DNA of 64,000 nt. It comes from an uncultured Alphaproteobacteria bacterium (GTDB lineage: Bacteria; Pseudomonadota; Alphaproteobacteria; Rhodobacterales; Rhodobacteraceae). The translations under genes were made by a program, and so were the position numbers. Location: NCBI GenBank assembly GCA_902619165.1, contig CACNDI010000004.1:62001-126000 (forward strand). The letters run 5' to 3'. Numbering within the stretch: position 1 is the first letter of the stretch; every line of letters starts with the position of its first letter. The notes beneath the pieces were generated by a model, which did not search any database, was not told the DNA's origin, and saw nothing but the letters and a program-made list of their open reading frames with translations. This document shows, piece after piece, positions 9,211 to 18,958 of this stretch.

Positions 9211-9358
9211 TTTTACTGACCCCTAATTAATTATTGAGTTAATGATAATCTTAATATCGTGTAAATAAGCTATTTTTTCAAGTATTCAATGAATATTTAA
9301 TTAAAAAATATCAAATAAAATGGTAGAAAAGACAAAGTAAAACGCCAATATAGCATAC

Positions 9359-10180
9359 ATGGGGTCAAAAATCTTTACCGAACAAGAGAAACAAAGCCTT
9401 TTTCTGAACGCGATAGATATAGTCCATGAGGCTGGAAAAATAACAATTGGCTATTTTAAACAAAATCTGATCATTGAGAATAAAGACGAGAACTTTTTCA
9501 ATCCGGTTACAGTTGCAGATAAATCAGCAGAAAAAAAAATCAGAGAGATGATTGAAAAGCTTTATCCACATGACTCAATAATTGGTGAAGAATATGGAAG
9601 GAAAAGTGGTTCAACTGACTTCACGTGGATTATAGACCCTATTGATGGAACAAAAGCCTTTATTTCGGGAATTCCAACATGGGGTATACTGTTATCTCTG
9701 GTCGAAAACAGTAAACCAATAATGGGCGTTATTTATCAGCCATTTACTGGCGAGCTTTTTTGGGGAGGTTTTGGAAAAGCTTTCAAGAAAATTAATCCTA
9801 AACGCAATGATCCACAGTCTTTAATCGTCAGAAAATGTAAACGTTTAGCTGATGCAGTTGTTGCAACGTCATCACCTACCATACCAAACCAAATATTTCA
9901 AACCAGTTTAGATGAAATAATGAGACATTCAAAGTTAGATAGGTATGGCTTAGATTGTTATGCATATGCTATGCTAGCAGATGGATGTATTGATGCGGTG
10001 ATTGAATTTGGTCTTCAAGAGTATGATATCAGAGCGCCTGAAGCTATCGTTTTGTCTGCTGGTGGCATTGTAAGTAATCTTGATGGTTCTTACCCATTGA
10101 CAGGGGGCGATGTAATCGCCTCAGGTGACCCCCGCGTTCATGAACAAATAATCAAAGCTTTCAGCAATAACTATCAATAA
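9359..10180 (+). CDS. hisN: histidinol-phosphatase, inositol monophosphatase-like
   Basis: A Mg2+-dependent phosphatase of the inositol monophosphatase superfamily, 273 residues. Metal-binding motif 1 is seen as GEEYG followed by WIIDPIDGTKAFISGIPTWG, the form with FISG/PxWG typical of the HisN branch that removes phosphate from histidinol phosphate in histidine synthesis. Motif 2 is DIRAPEAIVLSAGG. The upstream metal ligand is in PVTVADKSAEKKI. It is convergent with the alpha/beta hydrolase gene with no bases between. A general inositol phosphatase activity cannot be ruled out. Confidence 0.87.
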   Translation: MGSKIFTEQEKQSLFLNAIDIVHEAGKITIGYFKQNLIIENKDENFFNPVTVADKSAEKKIREMIEKLYPHDSIIGEEYGRKSGSTDFTWIIDPIDGTKAFISGIPTWGILLSLVENSKPIMGVIYQPFTGELFWGGFGKAFKKINPKRNDPQSLIVRKCKRLADAVVATSSPTIPNQIFQTSLDEIMRHSKLDRYGLDCYAYAMLADGCIDAVIEFGLQEYDIRAPEAIVLSAGGIVSNLDGSYPLTGGDVIASGDPRVHEQIIKAFSNNYQ

Positions 10181-11119
10181 TTATGAGTCAATGAATTTAT
10201 GTATCAAAGACATTGCCTCTTTTCTAATTGTTTCTTTTTCAATCAAAATTTCATGCTGAGCTTTTTTGATTTTTACTACATTGATGAAACTATATCTTCT
10301 AATTAATCGCAGCACAGCTTTGTTGTCGGTTATTCTTTCCTGGTCGGCAAGCAACACCAAGATATTTCTATTCGGAAAAACAACCCTATTTAGGCTGTCA
10401 ATCTCCTTCAATATTGCAATCAAATAACCAAGGGTTGGCACGCCACTATGTAAATTAAGGTTGTTTTCTAATATTGTCTGCAAACGCTTGAACTGCTTTT
10501 TGTCGGACGTAAGTGTATTTTTTCTAAAATCCACAGTAAGTGAATAGGGCTTATATTTTTCCGGATTTTGTTGGGTAAGCATTAATAATCCCAAAAGTCG
10601 CAATGCTTTTTCAAATTTGATAACTAATCTTTGAATTGGCCTCGCTATGTAAGGGAAATTACCCCAGAGTGGGGAAAGAAAAATATATTTATCAAAACAT
10701 TCCGGGTCTAATATAAGTCTTCTTAACCCCAGAAGACACCCTAAGGAGTGAGCGATTAAATGCCATGGAGGTGACAAATTTTTCTGTTTTGCCAAACTTA
10801 TCAATTCATCTAAGTCCAATTGATATTCAGCAGCACTTGAAATATGTTGAATTTTGGGTTGGGAAGGAAAGGGTCGCTCAGAAAGTCCCCATCCTCTCCA
10901 ATCAAGTGTTATGACATTGAATCTTTTTTTTATGAAAAGTGTAAATGTTTCCGAGTATTTTTCTATAAATTCACGATGACCATTCAAAAAAAAAATAGTT
11001 CCACGAACTCTCTCTTTTTGGATTTTCCAAATTGCCATTCGAAGACTTCGACCATCTTTAGTCTTTCTAAATATAGTCTCCGCATTCTCAAGCATGTATC
11101 TCTCGAGATTTTTATCCAT
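10181..11119 (-). CDS. alpha/beta hydrolase, lysophospholipase-like (S33/Hydrolase_4)
   Basis: A 312-residue alpha/beta hydrolase similar to PldB/monoacylglycerol-lipase-type enzymes. The oxyanion region is FLNGHREFIEKY (44-55), then LDWRGWGLSERP, and the nucleophile elbow is AHSLG with Ser125; the first glycine of GHSxG is replaced by Ala. The late acid and histidine are likely in LLADQERITDN and KKAQHEILIEKE. No signal peptide is seen. It follows the SCP2-domain gene after 7 bases on the same strand, so the two likely form an operon. A lipid ester substrate is an inference from family and from the SCP2 neighbour. Confidence 0.82.
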   Translation of the reverse strand: MDKNLERYMLENAETIFRKTKDGRSLRMAIWKIQKERVRGTIFFLNGHREFIEKYSETFTLFIKKRFNVITLDWRGWGLSERPFPSQPKIQHISSAAEYQLDLDELISLAKQKNLSPPWHLIAHSLGCLLGLRRLILDPECFDKYIFLSPLWGNFPYIARPIQRLVIKFEKALRLLGLLMLTQQNPEKYKPYSLTVDFRKNTLTSDKKQFKRLQTILENNLNLHSGVPTLGYLIAILKEIDSLNRVVFPNRNILVLLADQERITDNKAVLRLIRRYSFINVVKIKKAQHEILIEKETIRKEAMSLIHKFIDS

Positions 11120-11126
11120 CGGATCT

Positions 11127-11417
11127 TTAGGCTAAAAGGCTACTTAACTCCATCGCAGCACTCATTGAGCCTTCCACCTTTAATGATCCTGTCATGTAAG
11201 CCTCTGTTGCATTCATATCGCCATCAAGAATTTTTGTAAAAACATCAATAGAAGCGATTAACGTACAATCAGTCTCTTCGTCTGATATTCTTACGCCATC
11301 GCTATCTACTACTATTGAGCCCTCATTTTCAATTTTAAATTTAACGCTTGAGTCAAAAGTTGCCTCGGCCATTTTATCATTTATAGCTGCAACAGCCTTC
11401 TCTAATATTTCACTCAT
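11127..11417 (-). CDS. SCP2 sterol-binding domain protein
   Basis: A 96-residue single-domain SCP2-like lipid-binding protein. Recognisable elements are FKIENEGSIVVDSDGVRISDEETDCTL-type strands, the FTKILDGDMNATEAYMTGSLKVEG core and the helix SMSAAMELSSLL. These cytosolic proteins bind fatty acyl chains or sterol-like lipids. It is co-directional with and 7 bases ahead of a lysophospholipase-like gene, which suggests a shared lipid role, and is divergent from the helicase gene. Confidence 0.9.
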   Translation of the reverse strand: MSEILEKAVAAINDKMAEATFDSSVKFKIENEGSIVVDSDGVRISDEETDCTLIASIDVFTKILDGDMNATEAYMTGSLKVEGSMSAAMELSSLLA

Positions 11418-11540
11418 AATATTCTTTCTTTTCTAAAATTCTATTTTTTTGCTTAGGGGTTTCCTATATCATAACTGTGGGGAATGTGATTTTACCTATG
11501 TTTGAATACCCCGAGCGTCTCAATTATAAAATATTTTTCT

Positions 11541-14147
11541 ATGAATTTCAAACGAAGCAACAAAAATACCTCTACTTGTCGGGCAATTTTAGGTCCGACT
11601 AACACTGGCAAGACGTATTACGCATTAGAAAGAATGATTTCCTACAAAAATGGGGTAATAGGGGTCCCTTTAAGGCTTCTCGCACGTGAAATATATGATC
11701 GACTTGTTTTGTTGAAAGGGATTGAAAACGTAGTGCTAAATACAGGTGAAGAAAAAATACGAGGAAAGTTTGAGCGATATTGGGTCTGTACGACTGAAGC
11801 GATGCCTGTTGAAAAGACATTTGAATTCGTAGCAGTAGATGAAATCCAATTATGTTCTGATTCAGAAAGGGGGCACATATTTACAGAAAGGTTAATAAAT
11901 GCGCGTGGACAATTTGAAACACTTTTCTTGGGATCCACAGTTATAGAGTATCTAATAAAAATCATAATACCCGATATTGAAGTGATTAGTAGAGATAGGC
12001 TTTCAAAATTGAGTTATTCTGGAAAGAAAAATATTTCTAAATTGGGTCCTAGATCAGCAGTCGTAGATTTTTCAGTTGATAGAGTTTACGAGATGGCTGA
12101 GCACATTAGAACATCTAAGGGCGGGGCAGCAGTAGTGCTAGGAGCACTTTCTCCAAAGACTAGAAACGCACAGGTCGAGCTGTACCAGAATGGAGATGTT
12201 GATTACATAGTAGCCACAGATGCAATAGGCATGGGATTAAACTTGCCAATTAATAACGTTTATTTTGCAGCTATGCAAAAATTTGATGGACGTCGACTAA
12301 GACCGCTCAACACTTTAGAAGTCGCTCAGATTGCCGGTCGCGCAGGGCGTTACACCTCTGACGGTTTTTTTGGTGAAACTGGTAGCCTTAATCAAATGCA
12401 AGAAATTGTAATTAATGATGTTGAGAATAATGTTTTTCCAATGCTTAAAAAATTAAAATGGCGTAATACTGCGCTTGAATTTAATGATGTTGGATCACTT
12501 ATAAAATCTCTGGATTTGATAGCAAGAGACAATTATCTAGAACGCTCTCATGACGGATCTGACGTTAATATTTTAAAGTTTCTCAGGGCAAACTTTTCTA
12601 AACGTTTAAACGATTTGAAAAGAGATGACGTTCAGCTGTTATGGAAAGTATGCCAGATACCAGACTTCAGGAAGATCTCTAATCAAGACCATGCAGGTCT
12701 AGTCATGAAAATATTCGACTTTGTTAGAATAAAAGGATTCATTCCTCCAGATTGGTTGAATATAGAGATTGCTCGTCTAGACAATATTCAAGGTGATATC
12801 GACGTATTATCTAAGAGACTATCTTTCATTAGAACTTGGTCATTTGTTGCCAACATTAACAAATGGCTATTGGATAACGAACATTTTATCGGAATTACCA
12901 GAAATATTGAAGATAAGCTATCAGATGCCTTGCATCTAAAACTTACGCAACGATTTGTTGACCTAAGGAGGTCTGTCTTGATAAAAAAGGGAATGGAAGA
13001 ATATTTTGATGAGAAAGATTTCGAGTTAAGAGATGATAGCTGCGTTTATATCAAGGGCCATCTCTTTGGCGAAATGGATGGGTTTGTATTTAATCTTTCT
13101 AGGGCAGATTCTGTATTAGAGAATAAAAAATTGATGCAGGTGGTGAGACCTTTTTTACGTCAACATCTCACTCGCTTAGTAACGAGTTTTTATGAGGCAC
13201 CAGAACGTGAAATTTTGCTTCGTGTAAATGGGCAATTGATTTGGCGAGGTAGCACAGTTGGTCATCTAGAGAAAAGTCAAAAAATATTGAAGCCAAAAGT
13301 TAAACTGATCAAGTCAGATGAACTGGATAAAAGCAGCCTGGAAAAAATTCAAAGAAAACTCGACATTTTTATTGCAAATAAGGTTAAGACACTGATGCCT
13401 AATCTTTTGACTCTTGCCAATGATAATAAATTTAGGGGAGGTGCAGCTGGGTTTGCACATATTTTTGTTAATAATTTGGGTGTTCTTATGAAATCTGAGG
13501 TTATGGAGCAATTCAATAGCATTGATAACGAGAGCAAAGCTAAACTAAGAAATTTTGGCATAAGGTTTGGGTATAAGACAATATATGATACAACGCTTCT
13601 TAAACCAGAAGCCTCAAGTTTAAGAAGTGCTCTATTTAATGTTTTCTTTGCTATCCCTGAGCCCTCATTATTTCACCCCCCAGCTGGTCTGGTTACAGTT
13701 GAATACGACAAACATATATCCAAGAAACAATATTTGGTTGCAGGCTTTTTTGTGGCAGGCAATAGGGCTATAAGAATAGACATGCTTGAAAGACTATTTT
13801 TTATGATCAAAGAGTATTCCAAAGATGAGTGGATAGTAATTCAACCAGCTATGTTATCGATTACTGGATTAGGGTTAGAAAAATTTACAGAGCTTATTAG
13901 AAGCCTTCGATTTGAGATCAAACATGAGAAAATAGAAAAAGGTAATGAGATTATAACTTTTGAGAAGAATGATGAGCACTACAAGGTTTTGTTTAAAAAA
14001 CAGTTACTAAACAAAAGAGAAAAATTAATGTCAGCTGCTGAAACATTTAAAAAAACGAAGCAAAATAGAAAAAAGAATAGGGCAAAGAAACAACTCCCAA
14101 CAAATGACTCGCCCTTTTCTTTATTAAAGGTTTTAATAAAAAATTGA
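11541..14147 (+). CDS. Suv3-like superfamily 2 RNA helicase
   Basis: An 868-residue DExH-type helicase of the Suv3 group. Walker A is GPTNTGKT (18-25), the DEAD-box position reads VDEIQ, SAT is replaced by FLGSTV, and the second RecA domain has ATDAIGMGLNLPI and QIAGRAGRY. A long C-terminal half without recognised motifs and a Lys/Arg-rich end (KKTKQNRKKNRAKK) suggest RNA contact. In mitochondria Suv3 unwinds RNA for degradation; the bacterial role is not settled. I chose ATG at 11541; a TTG at 11502 would add 13 residues, and neither has a clear Shine-Dalgarno. It overlaps the S4-domain gene by 4 bases. The order helicase-S4-fdxA-carD is a common alphaproteobacterial arrangement. Confidence 0.87.
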   Translation: MNFKRSNKNTSTCRAILGPTNTGKTYYALERMISYKNGVIGVPLRLLAREIYDRLVLLKGIENVVLNTGEEKIRGKFERYWVCTTEAMPVEKTFEFVAVDEIQLCSDSERGHIFTERLINARGQFETLFLGSTVIEYLIKIIIPDIEVISRDRLSKLSYSGKKNISKLGPRSAVVDFSVDRVYEMAEHIRTSKGGAAVVLGALSPKTRNAQVELYQNGDVDYIVATDAIGMGLNLPINNVYFAAMQKFDGRRLRPLNTLEVAQIAGRAGRYTSDGFFGETGSLNQMQEIVINDVENNVFPMLKKLKWRNTALEFNDVGSLIKSLDLIARDNYLERSHDGSDVNILKFLRANFSKRLNDLKRDDVQLLWKVCQIPDFRKISNQDHAGLVMKIFDFVRIKGFIPPDWLNIEIARLDNIQGDIDVLSKRLSFIRTWSFVANINKWLLDNEHFIGITRNIEDKLSDALHLKLTQRFVDLRRSVLIKKGMEEYFDEKDFELRDDSCVYIKGHLFGEMDGFVFNLSRADSVLENKKLMQVVRPFLRQHLTRLVTSFYEAPEREILLRVNGQLIWRGSTVGHLEKSQKILKPKVKLIKSDELDKSSLEKIQRKLDIFIANKVKTLMPNLLTLANDNKFRGGAAGFAHIFVNNLGVLMKSEVMEQFNSIDNESKAKLRNFGIRFGYKTIYDTTLLKPEASSLRSALFNVFFAIPEPSLFHPPAGLVTVEYDKHISKKQYLVAGFFVAGNRAIRIDMLERLFFMIKEYSKDEWIVIQPAMLSITGLGLEKFTELIRSLRFEIKHEKIEKGNEIITFEKNDEHYKVLFKKQLLNKREKLMSAAETFKKTKQNRKKNRAKKQLPTNDSPFSLLKVLIKN

Positions 14148-14542
14148 GCCTATCTGAAAAACCACCTTTATCCCAGTGTCGTTTGGATTTATGGCTGTGG
14201 GCGGCAAGGTTCTACAAAACAAGAAATATAGCAGCATTAAATATTAAAAAAGGTATGGTGCGTCTATCTGGGAAAGCCAAAACAAAGCCAGCCTCTTTAA
14301 TAAATTTACATAGTCAATTGGTTATTGAACAAAACTTTGTTAGAAAAACAGTCTTAGTCGAAGAGTTAGCTGTAAAAAGAGTTTCTTCCGCAAAATCTAA
14401 AAACTTCTACAAAATAATATTCGAAGATAGCCAGGAAGGCGCAAAATTTTTTCAAGCCCGAACAAGATATAAACCTGATAAAAAGATAAGAAGAAATTTA
14501 AAGGCACTCAAGGAAAAATTACACTTTCTTTCCGATAATTAA
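14144..14542 (+). CDS. S4-domain RNA-binding protein, Hsp15 (HslR)-like
   Basis: A small RNA-binding protein of 132 residues. The S4 domain spans about 10-70, with [19 protein letters not shown] and the [18 protein letters not shown] turn. The tail is basic ([20 protein letters not shown]). Hsp15 relatives rescue stalled 50S subunits carrying peptidyl-tRNA. The start is TTG at 14144, overlapping the helicase stop by 4 bases, which implies translational coupling and a shared job in RNA metabolism. Confidence 0.87.
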   Translation: MSLSEKPPLSQCRLDLWLWAARFYKTRNIAALNIKKGMVRLSGKAKTKPASLINLHSQLVIEQNFVRKTVLVEELAVKRVSSAKSKNFYKIIFEDSQEGAKFFQARTRYKPDKKIRRNLKALKEKLHFLSDN

Positions 14543-14579
14543 ATCCTATTATAATATCACGAGTTGTAAGGAGAACCGA

Positions 14580-14918
14580 TTGACCTACATAGTCAACGAT
14601 AAGTGCATAGGTTGTAAATATACTGACTGCGTCGATGTCTGCCCAGTAGATTGCTTTTATGAAGGTGAAAATATGCTTGTAATTCACCCCGATGAATGCA
14701 TTGACTGTGGCGTTTGCGAACCAGAGTGTCCAGCAGATGCCATCAAGCCTGACACGGAACCCGATGCTGCTGAATGGGTCGAATTTAATAGAAAATATTC
14801 CGAGCAGTGGCCAAATATTACAATTAGAAGAGAACCATTGCCAGATGCAGACAAAATGGAAGGTGAGTCAGGCAAATTTGAAAAATTCTTCTCCGAAAAA
14901 GCTGGAGAAGGAGATTAA
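14580..14918 (+). CDS. fdxA: 7Fe ferredoxin FdxA
   Basis: A 112-residue ferredoxin carrying one 3Fe-4S and one 4Fe-4S cluster. Cysteines are at 9, 12, 17, 21, 25, 40, 43, 46 and 50, in the pattern [17 protein letters not shown] and [11 protein letters not shown]; by family, 9/17/50 bind the 3Fe cluster and 21/40/43/46 the 4Fe cluster. The C-terminal [15 protein letters not shown] segment is the usual FdxA extension. The start is TTG, fixed by AAGGAG at 14568-14573 six bases upstream. It acts as an electron carrier in the cytoplasm. Confidence 0.97.
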   Translation: MTYIVNDKCIGCKYTDCVDVCPVDCFYEGENMLVIHPDECIDCGVCEPECPADAIKPDTEPDAAEWVEFNRKYSEQWPNITIRREPLPDADKMEGESGKFEKFFSEKAGEGD

Positions 14919-14982
14919 CTTTTAAGTAGCTATTTTTGTTTAACTATGGTAAGTCGTCTTGTTAATTTAAAGGTGGATATTC

Positions 14983-15495
14983 ATGGATAAAAACGTATCA
15001 AGTGTAGATTTTAAAATAGATGATTTTGTGGTTTATCCCTCTCATGGGGTAGGGCAGATTGTTGACGAAGAAATACAGAATATTGCGGGCTTTGAGCTAA
15101 AAATGTATGTTATAACATTTGATAAGGATAAAATGACTTTAAAGGTCCCCAAAGATAAAATAGAATCCACTGGTATGCGGAAGTTGTCAAGCCCAAACAT
15201 CATTGGGAAGGCACTAGAGGTAATTGGTGGTAAAGCAAAGGTCAAACGTGCAATGTGGTCCAGACGCGCACAAGATTACGAACAGAAAATAAATTCTGGT
15301 GAGCTTATTCAAATTGCAGAAGTAGTAAGAGACCTGCATCGAAACGATGAACAAAGGGAACAATCTTATTCAGAAAGGCAACTCTACGAAGCTGCTCTAG
15401 AACGATTAACAAGAGAGATCGCCGCAGTAGACGGTGTTGGAGAAAAAAAGGCTCAAGAGAAGGTGGATAAGGTTTTAGATGGAAAAGCAGCGTAG
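14983..15495 (+). CDS. carD: CarD/CdnL family transcriptional regulator
   Basis: A 170-residue RNA-polymerase-binding regulator. The N-terminal RID/Tudor-like domain (about 9-65) begins FKIDDFVVYPSHGVGQIVDEE, which contacts RNA polymerase beta. The helical C-terminal DNA-contacting domain (about 75-165) contains the WSRRAQDYEQKINSGE and LYEAALERLTREIAAVDG motifs. Family members stabilise the open complex, notably at rRNA promoters. AAGGTGG lies just before the ATG. It converges on the lipocalin-like gene with a 5-base gap. Confidence 0.95.
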   Translation: MDKNVSSVDFKIDDFVVYPSHGVGQIVDEEIQNIAGFELKMYVITFDKDKMTLKVPKDKIESTGMRKLSSPNIIGKALEVIGGKAKVKRAMWSRRAQDYEQKINSGELIQIAEVVRDLHRNDEQREQSYSERQLYEAALERLTREIAAVDGVGEKKAQEKVDKVLDGKAA

Positions 15496-15500
15496 CATCT

Positions 15501-16538
15501 TTAATAGCCCGTCATCTCTAAATAACCGACCCCCGATAAATCACCACTAAATGAAATTGGTCCCTCCCAGTAAGGGAAGCTGGTGCCCATCCAAGAGTTA
15601 ATATTTAGAGCCTTGGTATTGATAGTTAGGCGATTTTTGCCAAGAAAAGAGATTTTCCATTTGGTAGGAATTTTTTTGCCCTTAACGGTTGAATAAGCAG
15701 TTTCCTCAATTTTGATTTCAGAATCATTAAGCTGCTTTTGAGTTCCATCCTGGTTAATCCATGATCCAGATAGAAAATCATTGCCAGAAGCATGTCGTAC
15801 CTTGAAAAGCATCACTTTCTCTCCGTTATTGAGATGTAAAGAAAACCAATCCCAACCGAGTTGGCTTTTGTTTAGAAGATTACTTGACCATTCACGATCT
15901 AACCAACCTACTCCCTCTACGAAATGGCGCTCTCCATTCAAAGTAACCCACCCTTCTACATTATAGAAAGGTTGACTATAATAGTGGGAAGCTGCAGTTG
16001 TTTGAGATTTTTTGCTATAACCGGCATTACCTTGTAGAACTGGTTTAATTTTAGTCGAAAATTTTAACGAGAAGGCGAAGTCTACGCCGCTAGATTCTAA
16101 TTCTATAGTTTCTAAATGATCGTCTCCTGTAATGCTCCAATTATCTATCCAGGCTTTAAAAGGGTTCAGATTAACACCTGCTTGATCACTTTCTTCACGT
16201 GCAAAACGTTCTTCAAAATAATGCAGTGTATCTGTAGTTATGGCGCTATGAGCCATCCAAAAGCCATTTAGGTGATTAGGTTTTTTGCTCGATGTTGGTG
16301 TGAGATTACTCTTAAACAAGGTCCATTGTATACCCAAATTTTCTATTGATTCGGACTTTAGATTTGAAGTCAAGTACCACCATTCAATTCTAAAGTTTTT
16401 ATGTGGGCCATGATCCCTTGGAAAAGTAATCTGATAGTCCGGATCTGCTAAATTAAATTCATTAGTATGTTCATCAGCCAATGAGTTATAACCAAAAAGC
16501 AAAAAACAAAACAGACATACTAATATCTTGCGGCTCAT
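15501..16538 (-). CDS. secreted lipocalin-like (AttH/CrtC-type) protein of an ABC exporter operon
   Basis: A 345-residue exported protein: positions 1-21 form a signal peptide (MSRKILVCLFCFLLFGYNSLADE, cleavage near SLA). The mature part has the AttH/hydroxyneurosporene-hydratase-like fold seen in FPRDHGPHKNFRIEWWYLTSNL and in GWLDREWSS followed by GWDWFSLHLNNGEKVMLF. In many proteobacteria this protein is encoded with an FtsX-type permease and a LolD-like ATPase, as here: it overlaps the permease gene by 4 bases. Its biochemical role is not established; binding or modifying a lipid-like exported compound is an inference. Confidence 0.82.
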   Translation of the reverse strand: MSRKILVCLFCFLLFGYNSLADEHTNEFNLADPDYQITFPRDHGPHKNFRIEWWYLTSNLKSESIENLGIQWTLFKSNLTPTSSKKPNHLNGFWMAHSAITTDTLHYFEERFAREESDQAGVNLNPFKAWIDNWSITGDDHLETIELESSGVDFAFSLKFSTKIKPVLQGNAGYSKKSQTTAASHYYSQPFYNVEGWVTLNGERHFVEGVGWLDREWSSNLLNKSQLGWDWFSLHLNNGEKVMLFKVRHASGNDFLSGSWINQDGTQKQLNDSEIKIEETAYSTVKGKKIPTKWKISFLGKNRLTINTKALNINSWMGTSFPYWEGPISFSGDLSGVGYLEMTGY

Positions 16539-18958
16539 AATGGTCTATATATTTTTCTATCAAAATTTGATTGCGTTTTCACATTTGACATTCTAACAGA
16601 TAAAATAGTGGAGACAACTGAAGCCAAAGTGGCAATAATCCAGATTTGTAGCCAGTATTTTGGGAAAACTTGTATTGGAATCATCCATCCAAAAAAATTT
16701 GGGTTTATTACCTCCGACAATATAAAAGCGATCATTACACCCATTCCAATCGAAAGGAAACAGACCATATTGGTCAAAATGAAGATCTTCAATAGCTCCA
16801 AGCGTATAACCTGATTTACAGAAAAGCCAATAAGATAGACCGGTAGGAGATCTTTTTTTCTCAATTTATTTATACTCATTAGATTGGTATAGAGCGTGAA
16901 CGCTGCCACAAATAAAGTTATTAAGGCGAGTTGAAAACTTATCTTGAAAGTATTGTCAAAGATCCCTAGAGAAATTTGTCGCACTTGTTGAGGATTGATA
17001 ATTGCTTCTGAATTAATCGCAATATTTGATGACAACTCATTGAAAAAATCTAAACGATTGGGTTCGTCAAGTTTAACTGCGATGGTGCTCGGAATTTGAG
17101 ATGAAAAAAATGTTCTAAAAAGTTTAAGCTGCATCATTAACTGATTATTTGGGTTTCCATAATCTGCGTAAATTCCACCAACCTGGATACGAATCTTTTT
17201 GTCATTAATCTCTAATTCTAAAAAATCGTCTAATTTTATTTTTTCTCGGATAGATAATTGTTCGCTAACAAAGATTACCTCCCCATTTCTGATACTGTTC
17301 CACGCATTTCTTTTTTTGTCTAATAAAGGCCAATTTTCTTCATAAACAGAGGAGGGATTGAACCCATAGATCTCGACAGCCCTATTATTATATCTACCTT
17401 TATTCTTTATAATAGGATAAGCCTCTCCATTATATTTTTTAACCACATCTTTTATTTCATTGAGCTGACCTTCATTCGCTATATTGATATAATAGTCAGC
17501 GAAGATCCTATCCTCCAGCCACTCGACAAAAGTTGATTTGAAGCTTGTTACCATTCCGTGAACTCCAACATTTATTGATAGAGCTAAGAAAAAAGCAATG
17601 TAGCCTGCAAAAAGAAGTGTACCAAATTTTTGAGTATCTCTGAGCAGCCAAAAAGATAGTGCAAATCGTGCCGGTAGTTTGCTGGCGGTGAAAAACAAAA
17701 AAAGTTTAATAAGTAAAGGTAGCAAAATACAACCAACAACAATTACCGATCCCAAAAATAGGAAGTTGGCAATTTTTATATTTGAACTTATTGATAAATA
17801 GTAAAAACTGAAAGTTAAAGGTAAAAGCATTGCATAAATAATGATAGAGAGCTTTTTCCTCGAGTGGGATTTTTTATAACCAGTTGGCGCTACTGGTCTT
17901 AGATTATCAAGCCTTAACAGCGCCCTAGAGCAAGCTAATAAAGTGCCTAGTCCTGATATCAATACACTATAAAAGAACCAACTAATTGATAAGTCAATTT
18001 TTCCATCTACGGGACTATTATAAATATTTGAGACTGTGTTATTTATATCCGGAAGAAGTTCTCGGGCTAGCAGAAAACCGCCAAATGCTCCAATGGAACC
18101 AGAAAATAATGAAATAAAAAGTAACTCTGTCACAAGTGTCAAATTGATCAGAGTCCTCCCAATCCCTATCGTCTTCAAAATTTTTACGGTGGGTCTGCGC
18201 TGGTCATATGCCATACCGACGCTGGTATATACAATAAACATTCCTACAAAAAAGGAGAGAAATCCGAATGCTCTAATGTTAAATGTAAAGCTTTCGGAGA
18301 TAAATCTGAATTCTCTAGCACTATTATCGTCGATCAACATTAAATTTTTAAGTGGGAGCTTATCAAGAGTGTTCAAGCTTTTATTTATATACTCAAAATA
18401 TGTAAATCTTCCTTCCATATTCAGTAGACTTTGGACCGAAGTAATATCACCTATTAAAATATCTTCGGGTAAATGAGCGAGTTCTACCCCAGTAAAATTT
18501 GAAAGGTGATTTGTAATCTTCTCAAAAGTTTTACCAGAGCCATATAATATGGCTTTGTCATTTGCGTGCATTTCTAAAAAATTTGTATCAGCAAGATTTT
18601 TTCCACTAGGTAGTATTTTTTTTCCATCTGTTAAAAGATCGATGCCCACAACAATAATCTTTGTATTTTTTAAAGGTGCTCGTATCACTGGGTTTACAAG
18701 CCATCCATTGAGGCGCAATCTAACATAATCGTTCTCACTTACATAAGGTAATTCCCTATCAATAATTATAGGCTTGAAAGCCGTTTGTAGGAGATCGATC
18801 GATCGTTTTTGTGCTTTTATGGTTTGATTGTTCACAATGTCTATGCTCGACCAAAGAGTTGAAGCTATCGCTATACCTAAAATAGTGAAAAAGAGTTGCC
18901 CTTTTGCTTTTTTCCAATTCGCGACAATTACTCTAAGTACTAAAAAAAATTGGTTCAT
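16535..18958 (-). CDS. ABC transporter permease, FtsX/MacB-type, two-block
   Basis: An 807-residue membrane protein with an N-terminal helix (about 22-40), a periplasmic loop, a group of helices at about 235-430, a second long periplasmic loop and a final helix group (about 690-790). This is the duplicated FtsX-like layout of permeases that extract or export lipids and small hydrophobic compounds rather than import. It overlaps the ATPase gene by 4 bases and the AttH-like gene by 4 bases, so the three are translated as a unit. The exported compound cannot be deduced. Confidence 0.87.
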   Translation of the reverse strand: MNQFFLVLRVIVANWKKAKGQLFFTILGIAIASTLWSSIDIVNNQTIKAQKRSIDLLQTAFKPIIIDRELPYVSENDYVRLRLNGWLVNPVIRAPLKNTKIIVVGIDLLTDGKKILPSGKNLADTNFLEMHANDKAILYGSGKTFEKITNHLSNFTGVELAHLPEDILIGDITSVQSLLNMEGRFTYFEYINKSLNTLDKLPLKNLMLIDDNSAREFRFISESFTFNIRAFGFLSFFVGMFIVYTSVGMAYDQRRPTVKILKTIGIGRTLINLTLVTELLFISLFSGSIGAFGGFLLARELLPDINNTVSNIYNSPVDGKIDLSISWFFYSVLISGLGTLLACSRALLRLDNLRPVAPTGYKKSHSRKKLSIIIYAMLLPLTFSFYYLSISSNIKIANFLFLGSVIVVGCILLPLLIKLFLFFTASKLPARFALSFWLLRDTQKFGTLLFAGYIAFFLALSINVGVHGMVTSFKSTFVEWLEDRIFADYYINIANEGQLNEIKDVVKKYNGEAYPIIKNKGRYNNRAVEIYGFNPSSVYEENWPLLDKKRNAWNSIRNGEVIFVSEQLSIREKIKLDDFLELEINDKKIRIQVGGIYADYGNPNNQLMMQLKLFRTFFSSQIPSTIAVKLDEPNRLDFFNELSSNIAINSEAIINPQQVRQISLGIFDNTFKISFQLALITLFVAAFTLYTNLMSINKLRKKDLLPVYLIGFSVNQVIRLELLKIFILTNMVCFLSIGMGVMIAFILSEVINPNFFGWMIPIQVFPKYWLQIWIIATLASVVSTILSVRMSNVKTQSNFDRKIYRPL